From Actinospineispora eucalypti (GTDB lineage: Bacteria; Actinomycetota; Actinomycetes; Mycobacteriales; Pseudonocardiaceae), in contig JACHMT010000001.1 in the NCBI GenBank assembly GCA_014208095.1, forward strand, positions 2,232,001-2,296,000: a DNA stretch of 64,000 nt. The letters are read 5' to 3'. Of this stretch, positions 55,567 to 64,000 are shown in pieces. The notes beneath the pieces are model-generated. The model saw nothing but the letters and a program-made list of their open reading frames with translations. It did not search any database and was not told the origin of the DNA. The position numbers and the translations under genes were made by a program. Every line of letters starts with the position of its first letter. Position 1 is the stretch's first letter.

Positions 55567-56200
55567 TGTCGAGGCCGTAGTCGCCGAGCCCGCGCTCCAG
55601 GCGCTCGAACGCCTCCCGGGACGCCTCCGCAAGGGCCGCGTACACCTGGTCCGCGCCCTCCCCGGCCAGGCTGCGCCGCAGCGCCTCGGTGAGCAGCAGC
55701 CGCTCGGTGGCGACCAGCTGCGCCGCGACCAGCCGGGGGGTGAGACCCGCGTCGCCGGTCTGCTCGGCGAGTACCCGGGCCAGCGCGTCTTCCGCCTGCT
55801 CGTGGATCTCCCGCAGGCGCGCGCGCAGGGCGCGGCTGCCGAACAGCATTCCCGCCCACTCGACACTGGAGAAGCCGAGGGTGGGATCCCTGGTGGCCAG
55901 CCGCGCGGCGTACCCGGCGCGGGCGGCGGCCAGCACCGACTCGCCGGGGGCGCGCCGCTCCACCGGGGCGGCGACCGCACTGACCAGCTCCTCGTGCCGG
56001 TCGAGGGCCAGATCCTCCTTGCGCGGGAAGTAGTTGGTGACCGTCATCTTGGCCACCCGTGCGGCGGCGGCGATCTCGGCGATCGTCACGTCCTCGAAGC
56101 CCCGCTGCATGAACAGGCGGGTGGCGGCGGACGCGATCGCGTCGTGCGTCTCGCGCTTCTTCGCCGCGCGCAGGCCCTGCACGGTCTCCACGGCGGCCAC
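55550..56200 (-). CDS. TetR family transcriptional regulator
   Basis: 216 residues. HTH region THDAIASAATRLFMQRGFEDVTIAEIAAAARVAKMTVTNYFPRKEDLAL, followed by a helical ligand domain. Divergent from an MFS efflux gene with a palindrome in the 52-bp gap, the usual design for an efflux pump controlled by its ligand-sensing repressor. The last residues (AQSD-stop) and the stop codon are encoded by a 22-bp repeat unit, so the repeat may have replaced the original C-terminus. Confidence 0.92.
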   Translation of the reverse strand: MAAVETVQGLRAAKKRETHDAIASAATRLFMQRGFEDVTIAEIAAAARVAKMTVTNYFPRKEDLALDRHEELVSAVAAPVERRAPGESVLAAARAGYAARLATRDPTLGFSSVEWAGMLFGSRALRARLREIHEQAEDALARVLAEQTGDAGLTPRLVAAQLVATERLLLTEALRRSLAGEGADQVYAALAEASREAFERLERGLGDYGLDTAQSD

Positions 56201-56235
56201 GTTAGCACTGAACCTAAAAATTGATGCGACATAAA

Positions 56236-56252
56236 CTTAGGTCAAGCCTAAG
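56236..56252. promoter_or_regulatory. Likely TetR operator before the MFS gene
   Basis: CTTAGG and CCTAAG are perfect inverted arms separated by TCAAG, ending directly at the MFS start codon (56253). The 3' half CCTAA recurs at about 56213. Position between tetR and its divergent target supports an operator that would block MFS transcription. Confidence 0.6.
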
Positions 56253-57686
56253 ATGGTGACCGTGACCGAAACAACCAAGCTCACCCGCATCGGTGCCGTG
56301 CTGCTGGCCGCCCCGATCCTGGCCAACCTGGACGCGACCAGCGTCGGGGTGGCCACGGAGGCGCTGGCGGGTTCCTTCCGCGCGCCGCTCTCCGACGTGC
56401 AGTGGGTGTCCACCGGGTACCTGCTCGCACTGGGCATGGTCATGCCGGTGGCCGGCTGGGCCGGTGACCGGTTCGGCGCGAAGCGAGTGTGGATCTTCGC
56501 GGTGGCCGCGTTCACCCTGGGCTCGATGCTGTGCGGGCTGGCCTGGTCGCTGCCGTCGCTGATCGGCTTCCGGTTGGTGCAGGCGATCGGCGGCGGCCTG
56601 ATGAACCCGGTCGGCCAGGCCATCCTGGCCCGGGTGGCCGGGCCGTCGCGGATCGGCCGGCTGATGAGCATGCTGAGCATTCCGGTGGCCTTCGCGCCGG
56701 CCGTCGGGCCGATCCTGGGCGGCGTGCTGGTGCACGAGCTGGGTTGGCGGTGGATCTTCTTCGTGAACCTGCCGGTGTGCCTGGTGGTGCTGCCGTTGGC
56801 CGCGCGCCTGGTGCCCGCCGGGGAGGGCACCGGGGACCGCGCGCAGCGGCTGGACCTGCTCGGGCTGGCGTTGCTCTCGCCCGGCATGGCGGCCCTGGTC
56901 TACGGGCTCAGCTCGGCGGCCGACGGCGGGTCCCCGATGGCCGTCTGGTTGCCGGTGGCCGCCGGCGTGGCGCTGGTCGTGGGATACCTGGTGCACGGGC
57001 TGCGCGGGAAAGGCGTGCCGCTGATCGACCCCCGGCTGTTCGCCCGGCGCGGGTTCAGCTCGGCCACCGGGACCGCGTTCCTGCTCGGCGCCTCGCTGTA
57101 CAGCTCGATGCTGCTGGTCCCGCTGTACTACCAGCGGGCCACCGGCGCCGGGGTACTCGCCGCCGGCCTGCTGCTGGCCCCGCAGGCGGTCGGGGCGGCG
57201 TTCGGCGCACTGGTGGCCGGCCGCTGGTCGGACCGGTCCGGCCCTCGCCGGGTGGTACAGCTCGGGCTGGGCCTCGCCATGCTCGGCACGGTGCCCTTCG
57301 CGCTGCTCGGCGGCGGGCCGTTTGCGCTGCTGGGCAGCGGGCCGTTTGCGCTGCTCGGCAGCGGGCCGGCCGCCTCGGTGCCGGCCTGGCTGCTCTCCGG
57401 TGCACTGGTGCTGCGCGGCATCGGGCTGGGCGCGGTGATCGGGCCGAACGTGGCCGCCGTGTACACCTCGGTGACCCGGGAGCAGGCCTCCCGGGCGGCC
57501 AGCGCGGTGACCGTGGTGAACCGGATCGGCGGCTCGCTCGGCACCGCCGCGCTGACCGTGCTGCTGCAGGCCGAGTTGGCCGCCTCGGCCAGCCCGGCGG
57601 CCGCGTTCGGCCACACCTTCGCCTGGTCGCTCGCGCTCACCGCGCTCGCGTTCCTGCCCGCCGCACTCCTCCCGCGCAGGCAGTGA
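56253..57686 (+). CDS. MFS efflux transporter (DHA2/EmrB-QacA type)
   Basis: 477 residues with about 13-14 hydrophobic segments. DHA2 landmarks: LDATSVGVATEALAGSF in helix 1, WVSTGYLLALGMVMPVAGWAGDRFGAKR (motif A), GFRLVQAIGGGLMNPVGQAIL, and PVAFAPAVGPILGGVLVHELGWRWIFFVNLPV (motif C). Proton-driven export of drugs or metabolites; substrate unknown. Near residues 350-370 the codons form three tandem 27-bp units (PFALLGSG repeats). Likely repressed by the divergent TetR. Confidence 0.92.
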   Translation: MVTVTETTKLTRIGAVLLAAPILANLDATSVGVATEALAGSFRAPLSDVQWVSTGYLLALGMVMPVAGWAGDRFGAKRVWIFAVAAFTLGSMLCGLAWSLPSLIGFRLVQAIGGGLMNPVGQAILARVAGPSRIGRLMSMLSIPVAFAPAVGPILGGVLVHELGWRWIFFVNLPVCLVVLPLAARLVPAGEGTGDRAQRLDLLGLALLSPGMAALVYGLSSAADGGSPMAVWLPVAAGVALVVGYLVHGLRGKGVPLIDPRLFARRGFSSATGTAFLLGASLYSSMLLVPLYYQRATGAGVLAAGLLLAPQAVGAAFGALVAGRWSDRSGPRRVVQLGLGLAMLGTVPFALLGGGPFALLGSGPFALLGSGPAASVPAWLLSGALVLRGIGLGAVIGPNVAAVYTSVTREQASRAASAVTVVNRIGGSLGTAALTVLLQAELAASASPAAAFGHTFAWSLALTALAFLPAALLPRRQ

Positions 57687-57704
57687 CCGCGCCCGGATGC
57701 CAGG

Positions 57705-58979
57705 ATGGCGCGCGTGATTGACGTGACGTGGATCGTGGTCGGCGCGGTCGTCGCCGTGCTGCTGCTCGCCCTGGTGATCGGCCTGGTCTTGGCCAGGCGG
57801 CGGCGGGTGAGCCTGGGCGACGAGGACCGGCAGCCGAGCCGCCCGGCCGGCTACCAGGGCACCGGCCAGATCAGTTTCTCCTCGGGAACGGCGGTCCAGG
57901 AACGCCCGGACACCGCCGAACCGGAGCCGGCGCCGAGCGGACCCGAGCCCGTCGCCGTTTCCCCGGAACCGGTCACCCCCGAACCGGTCACCCCCGAACC
58001 GGTCACCCCCGACCCGGTCGCGACCGAACCGGCGCCGGCCGCGCCGAAGGAGGAGATCCTCCCGGCCGAGGGCCGGCTGGAACGGCTGCGCGGCCGGCTG
58101 GCCGGCTCCCGGTCCGCGTTCGGCCAGGGCCTGATCGGCCTGCTCGGCGGCGGCGAGCTGGATGAAGCCTCCTGGGAGGAGGTCGAGGACACCCTGCTCC
58201 TGGCCGACCTCGGCCAGGAGACCGCGAGCGAGCTGATCGGCAGGCTGCGCACCGAGATGGCGGCCAAGGGCGTGCGCACCCCGGAGCAGGCCAGGGGAGT
58301 GCTCCGCCAGGTGCTGGTCGAGGCGCTCAGCCCGGGCCTGGACCGCTCGGTGCGGGCGCTGCCGCACGAGGGCAAGCCGGCGGTGGTGCTGGTCGCCGGC
58401 GTGAACGGCACCGGCAAGACGACCACCACCGGCAAGCTGGCCCGGGTCCTGGTGGCCGGCGGGCGGACCGTGGTGCTCGGCGCGGCCGACACCTTCCGTG
58501 CGGCGGCGGCCGAGCAGCTGGTCACCTGGGGCGAGCGGGCCGGCGCCGAGGTGGTGCGCGGGCCGGAGGGCGCCGACCCGGCCAGCGTGGCGTTCGAGGC
58601 GGTCAAGCACGCCGGCGAGGTGGGCGCGGACGCGGTGCTGCTGGACACCGCGGGCCGGCTGCACACCAAGACCGGGCTGATGGACGAGCTGGGCAAGGTC
58701 AAGCGGGTGGTGTCCCGGCACGGCGAGGTGGACGAGGTGCTGCTCGTGCTGGACGCCACCACCGGGCAGAACGGCGTGGTGCAGGCCAAGGTGTTCGCCG
58801 AGGTCGTGGACGTCACCGGGATCGTGCTGACCAAGCTGGACGGCACCGCCAAGGGCGGCATCGTGTTCCGCGTGCAGCGGGAGCTGGGCGTGCCGGTGAA
58901 GCTGGTCGGGCTGGGCGAGGGACCGGACGACCTGGCGCCCTTCGAACCGGCCGCCTTCGTCGACGCCCTGCTCAACTGA
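57705..58979 (+). CDS. ftsY: Signal recognition particle receptor FtsY
   Basis: 424 residues. N-terminal membrane helix (WIVVGAVVAVLLLALVIGLVLA), as in actinobacterial FtsY, an acidic Pro-rich linker with three tandem copies of EPVTP from a 15-bp repeat (57968-58012), then the N domain and GTPase: GVNGTGKTTTTGKLARVL, DTFRAAAAEQL, LLDTAGRLHTKTGLMDEL, TKLDGTAKGGIVF. Docks SRP-ribosome complexes at the membrane. ATG 57705 or GTG 57714 could be the start. Confidence 0.96.
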   Translation: MARVIDVTWIVVGAVVAVLLLALVIGLVLARRRRVSLGDEDRQPSRPAGYQGTGQISFSSGTAVQERPDTAEPEPAPSGPEPVAVSPEPVTPEPVTPEPVTPDPVATEPAPAAPKEEILPAEGRLERLRGRLAGSRSAFGQGLIGLLGGGELDEASWEEVEDTLLLADLGQETASELIGRLRTEMAAKGVRTPEQARGVLRQVLVEALSPGLDRSVRALPHEGKPAVVLVAGVNGTGKTTTTGKLARVLVAGGRTVVLGAADTFRAAAAEQLVTWGERAGAEVVRGPEGADPASVAFEAVKHAGEVGADAVLLDTAGRLHTKTGLMDELGKVKRVVSRHGEVDEVLLVLDATTGQNGVVQAKVFAEVVDVTGIVLTKLDGTAKGGIVFRVQRELGVPVKLVGLGEGPDDLAPFEPAAFVDALLN

Positions 58980-59086
58980 CCCGGCCCGGACACCTTCGGC
59001 CGCGAATGGGTGTGCCGGCTTCGGGTGGGGCAAGGGTCGGCGGGTACGGGTGCGCCAGGGTCGCTGGCCTGGGGAGACAGCGCCGC

Positions 59087-59632
59087 GTGATCCACATCAA
59101 CCTCGTGGCCGTTTTCGGCGCTTGGGAGGTGCGTGAGGTTGATGTCGATCTTCGTTCAGGTGGGCGGGCGGCGGTCTAGAGATCGCTTGGACGGCCTGGC
59201 GGGCGGTCTCCCGCGGCTTGACGACGGCCCGTTGCGTTGCGGCCCGGTCTCCCGCGGCTTGACGGCCGTCTGCTGCGTTGCACCCTGACCTCCGTGCTTG
59301 TTACGGACCGTGTTCAGCCTCCGAGAGGTCGAAGGGCACGCATTCACCGAGTGCTGGCTCAGCCCGGTCACCTTCATGATCAAACCGGACTGATCCAGCG
59401 CTCGACGAACGGAGGCGACGCGGAACCGTTCGGGAGCCATGCCGGCCATCACGGTGCGCAACGAAAGCACCGTCCGCGCCCCGACCAGACGCAACAGGCC
59501 GCACCCGAGCCACGGGAGACCGCCCAGCCGCGCCGTCCAAGCCGATCTCTAGACCGGCACCCGCCCACCTGAACGAAGATCCTCACGCACCTCCCAAGCG
59601 CCGAAAACGGCCACGAGGTTGATGTCGATCAC
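59087..59632. repeat. Composite palindromic element 3 (modules B-A-core-A'-B')
   Basis: Very long imperfect inverted repeat in the 900-bp gap between ftsY and amtB. Left arm 59087-59230, right arm about 59492-59632. From outside in: module B (59089-59150, 62 bp, GATCCACATCAACCTC...GAGGTTGATGTCGATC), then module A (AGATCGCTTGGACGGCC...). The right B copy lacks 9 bp. A 41-bp tandem duplication (CGGTCTCCCGCGGCTTGACG at 59204 and 59245) lies at the inner end of the left arm. The ~210-bp core has no gene that I can recognise. Module sequences match those at 6749 and 27891. Confidence 0.82.
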
Positions 59633-59880
59633 CACCCGGCGCGGATTGTCGAATAGCGGGCCCCGCGAGACCGCCGCGTCCCGGCTTGATGTGCGGCGGC
59701 GGATGGGCAGCTGTAGCTCTGCGTGGAGATGTGCAACCAGTACACCGTGTGAGGGGCCTTTAACCTGCCCGTAACTGACTGAGAAGGGTCGTTCACGCCC
59801 GCGCAACATTTAGCGACTCTCAGCGAAACATCCCTTGTCGATTCTCTTGGCCAACCTGGCTGACAGGAGGGCCGATAACG
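59633..59880. other. amtB upstream region
   Basis: No gene is evident. It holds a candidate GlnR site (59792-59829), a relatively AT-rich stretch leading to an AGGAGGG ribosome site just before the amtB GTG, and a 22-bp stretch at about 59716 (GCTCTGCGTGGAGAT...GCAAC) that also occurs, in the opposite orientation, within glcE near 10426. Confidence 0.5.
59792..59829 (+). promoter_or_regulatory. Candidate GlnR binding site
   Basis: TTCAC-n6-GCAAC-n6-CGACT-n6-GAAAC has exactly the spacing of the actinobacterial GlnR box (GTnAC-n6-GaAAC twice); boxes 1, 2 and 4 match 4/5, 4/5 and 5/5, box 3 is poor. A further GTAAC at 59771 is one base out of phase. GlnR is the known nitrogen regulator of amtB-glnK-glnD in this phylum. 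Confidence 0.4.
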
Positions 59881-61275
59881 GTGATCAACGCAGGGAGTAC
59901 CACCTGGGTGCTGGTGAGCGCTGCGCTCGTCATGCTCATGACCCCGGGGCTGGCGTTCTTCTACGGCGGCATGGTCCGCAGCAAGAGCGTCCTCAACATG
60001 TTGATGATGAACTTCATCGCGCTCGCGGTGGTCGGCGTGCTCTGGACGCTGTACGGCTTCAGCCTGGCGTTCGGCAACGACGTCGGCGGCGGCCTGCTCG
60101 GTGGCCTGGACTTCGCGGGCCTGGGCAACACGGTCGGCAAGCTGGCCGGGTTCGCCGCGACCACGGCGACCCCGCCGGTGCCGTGGCCCGGCCCGGACGC
60201 CATCCCGCTGCTGGCGTTCTGCATGTTCCAGCTGATGTTCGCGGTGATCACGCCGGCGCTCATCTCGGGAGCGATCGCGGACCGGGCCAAGTTCTGGGGC
60301 TGGACGCTGTTCGTCGCGCTGTGGGCGACGATCGTGTACTTCCCGGTCGCGCACTGGGTGTTCTCGTTCGACGGGTTCATCAGCGCCGACGCGCTGGGCG
60401 GCTGGATCGCCAACGCCACCCACGGCCTCGGCGCGCTGGACTTCGCCGGTGGCACCGCGGTGCACATCAACGCCGGTGCGGCCGGCCTGGCGCTGGCCAT
60501 CGTGCTCGGCAAGCGGCGGGGCTGGCCCCGTGAGCCCATGCGGCCGCACAACCTGCCGTTCGTGCTGCTCGGGGCCGCGCTGCTGTGGTTCGGCTGGTTC
60601 GGCTTCAACGCCGGTTCCGCGCTGGCGGCGGGCGACCTGGCCGCCGTGGCGTTCACCAACACCATGATCGCCACCTCGGCGGCGGTGCTGGGCTGGTTGA
60701 TCGTCGAGCAGATCCGGGACGGCAAGCCCACCACCCTGGGTGCCGCGTCCGGTGCGGTGGCCGGCCTGGTGGCGATCACCCCGGCGGCCGGTTACGTCGG
60801 CCCGCTCGGCGGGATCGCCATCGGCTTCATCGCCGGCATCTTGTGTGCCCTCGCGGTGGGCCTGAAGTACAAGTTCGGCTTCGACGACTCGCTGGACGTG
60901 GTGGGTGTCCACCTGGTCGGCGGTCTGGTCGGCACCCTGCTGATCGGGTTCTTCGGCACCACCAGCGTGAACTCGCTGAGCGTCGACGGCGTGTTCTACG
61001 GCGGCGGCTTCGGCCAGCTGGGCAAGCAGGCCATCGCGGCCGGCACGGTGATGGTCTACTCGTTCGTGATCAGCCTGGTGCTCGGGTTCCTGATCAAGGT
61101 GACCATCGGCTTCCGGGTGGACGCCGAGGCCGAGACGACCGGCATCGACGAGGCCGAGCACGCGGAGACCGGGTACGACTACTCCACCCTCGGCGGGCGG
61201 GCCAGTGGTGGCCTCGGTCAGCACGCGGTCGGCGGCGTCAACAAGGTAACCGCAAGCGCCACTAAGGAAGGCTGA
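59881..61275 (+). CDS. amtB: Ammonium transporter AmtB (first copy)
   Basis: 464 residues, eleven membrane segments. Starts with INAGSTTWVLVSAALVMLMTPGLAFFYGGMVRSKSVLNMLMM, has the pore-histidine regions GGTAVHINAGAAGLALAI and VVGVHLVGGLVGTLLIG, and ends with a cytoplasmic tail with GIDEAEHAETGYDYS. Conducts ammonium under nitrogen limitation and is blocked by the PII protein encoded 6 bases downstream. Confidence 0.96.
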   Translation: MINAGSTTWVLVSAALVMLMTPGLAFFYGGMVRSKSVLNMLMMNFIALAVVGVLWTLYGFSLAFGNDVGGGLLGGLDFAGLGNTVGKLAGFAATTATPPVPWPGPDAIPLLAFCMFQLMFAVITPALISGAIADRAKFWGWTLFVALWATIVYFPVAHWVFSFDGFISADALGGWIANATHGLGALDFAGGTAVHINAGAAGLALAIVLGKRRGWPREPMRPHNLPFVLLGAALLWFGWFGFNAGSALAAGDLAAVAFTNTMIATSAAVLGWLIVEQIRDGKPTTLGAASGAVAGLVAITPAAGYVGPLGGIAIGFIAGILCALAVGLKYKFGFDDSLDVVGVHLVGGLVGTLLIGFFGTTSVNSLSVDGVFYGGGFGQLGKQAIAAGTVMVYSFVISLVLGFLIKVTIGFRVDAEAETTGIDEAEHAETGYDYSTLGGRASGGLGQHAVGGVNKVTASATKEG

Positions 61276-61620
<345 letters not shown>

Positions 61621-61658
61621 CCAGGAACGTTGACGAGGCAACCGCCCGGGACGCGGCG

Positions 61659-61700
61659 GGGTGGTCGCGGTGGCCCCATTGGGTGAATCCGCGACCACCC
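61659..61700. terminator. Hairpin between glnK copy 1 and amtB copy 2
   Basis: GGGTGGTCGCGG (61659-61670) and CCGCGACCACCC (61689-61700) pair perfectly around an 18-base loop; CCCGGG-rich flanks extend the stem imperfectly. No T-run. It could weaken read-through from the first amtB-glnK pair to the second. Confidence 0.5.
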
Positions 61701-61761
61701 GGTCGCGCCCGGGCGGCCGGCCGAGTGTGATCAATCCACTCGCGGACCCTCGGAGGCGAAT

Positions 61762-63434
<1,673 letters not shown>

Positions 63435-63442
63435 GACGGATC

Positions 63443-64000
63443 GTGGGAACCAACGGGGGGATCGCCGACGACCTGGTCCGGGCCCGGGAGGCGCTGCTCT
63501 CCCCGGGGCCGGGCCAGCGGCGGCTGGCGCCGGAGGCGCTGCGCGGGGCGCTGGTCGACCTGCACGACTTCTGGCTGGCCTCCCGCGCGGCCGCGATCGG
63601 GCTGGCCGAGGGGGCGGCACTGGTCGCGGTGGGCGCGCTCGGCCGCCGCGAGCTGGTGCCGCACTCGGACCTGGACCTGGTCATGGTGCACGACTTCGGC
63701 AAACGGGCCGGGGCGGGCACCGACGCGGACCGGCTGGCCGAGGCCCTGTGGTACCCGCTGTGGGACGCCGGCATCGGGCTGGACCACTCGGTGCGCACGC
63801 CGGGGCAGGTGATGCAGGTGGCGGCCACCGACCTGCGCGCCGCGCTGGGCCTGCTGGAGGCCCGCCACCTGGCCGGCGAGCAGGCGCTGTTCGACAAGGT
63901 GAACGGCGCGGTGCGGCAGGCCTGGCGGGCCGGAATCCGCAACCGGTTCAACGAGCTGGTGGAGTTCACCAACGACCGCTGGGTGCGCAACGGCGACGTG
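63443..64000 (+). CDS. glnD: [Protein-PII] uridylyl/adenylyltransferase, N-terminal part (cut by window end)
   Basis: 186 codons to the window end, all open. The nucleotidyl-transferase motif VAVGALGRRELVPHSDLDLVMVHD (GxGR-E-L-pxSDxDL) and PLWDAGIGLDHSVRT identify GlnD. Starts at GTG 63443, after glnB copy 2. In actinobacteria it adenylylates or uridylylates the PII T-loop Tyr51. The HD and ACT domains lie beyond the window. Confidence 0.93.
   Translation, partial: MGTNGGIADDLVRAREALLSPGPGQRRLAPEALRGALVDLHDFWLASRAAAIGLAEGAALVAVGALGRRELVPHSDLDLVMVHDFGKRAGAGTDADRLAEALWYPLWDAGIGLDHSVRTPGQVMQVAATDLRAALGLLEARHLAGEQALFDKVNGAVRQAWRAGIRNRFNELVEFTNDRWVRNGDV

Noticed and set aside
59156..59494. A 112-codon minus-strand frame within palindromic element 3
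   Set aside because: It runs through both repeat arms, has no recognisable domain and no ribosome site; explained by the non-coding repeat.
58980..59880. A tRNA or small RNA gene in the ftsY-amtB gap
   Set aside because: No cloverleaf with acceptor/T-loop motifs could be found; the secondary structure is explained by the palindromic modules.

Overview
The window is high-GC DNA from an actinomycete. Gene order and content point to the Pseudonocardiales (an inference; no 16S rRNA gene is present). Supporting signs are GTG and ATG starts overlapping upstream stops (ATGA/GTGA), the ddl-DUF3515-lrp-thiL block, the rpmB-fakA-like-recG-pyc-rsmD-coaD block, the yceD-rpmF-rnc-mutM block, and acyP-smc-ftsY-amtB-glnK-glnD, all typical actinobacterial core neighbourhoods. 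I saw no rRNA, tRNA, CRISPR or prophage.

Layout. 1-6.7 kb: end of an unknown gene, ddl, DUF3515 and Lrp genes on the minus strand, a small MITE-like element, then thiL, a DUF574-type methyltransferase, a lipoprotein substrate-binding protein and a metal-dependent amidohydrolase. 7.1-15.5 kb: a carbon-use block, lactate/glycolate permease plus glcF-glcE-glcD on the minus strand and malate synthase on the plus strand, which together would take glycolate through glyoxylate to malate. 16-20.4 kb: accessory block with an amine oxidase, a remnant of a second FAD oxidase, a saccharopine-dehydrogenase-like protein and a divergent TetR regulator. 20.4-29.8 kb: a metallo-beta-lactamase-fold hydrolase, gamma carbonic anhydrase, ung, cold-shock protein, L28, FakA-like protein, recG, a small kinase and DUF899. 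29.9-35.1 kb: pyruvate carboxylase, a VapBC-like toxin-antitoxin pair, rsmD, coaD. 35.1-42 kb: membrane and cell-envelope proteins, a SepIVA/DivIVA-like coiled coil, a ParA/MinD-like ATPase, then yceD-rpmF-rnc-mutM. 42.3-50.8 kb: the complete kdpFABC-DE potassium system. 50.8-64 kb: CAP-domain protein, acyP, smc, a TetR/MFS pair inserted before ftsY, two tandem amtB-glnK pairs and the start of glnD (cut by the window end).

The most unusual content is between the genes. Three intergenic loci (6749-7122, 27891-28266, 59087-59632) are built from the same palindromic modules: long outer inverted arms (module A) enclosing fixed-length internal palindromes (module C, 65 bp in all three copies; module B, 62 bp in both intact copies). 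Two further repeat families (12812-13166 with satellites at 21401 and 55523; 42005-42226) have unrelated sequences but the same design: 22-bp tandem units in two opposed blocks around a core. A 46-bp near-perfect palindrome sits in frame inside kdpB and adds about 20 residues to the ATPase. A 164-bp element with 20-bp terminal inverted repeats ending in TA lies directly in front of the lrp ribosome binding site. These signals are read directly from the sequence; their functions are open.
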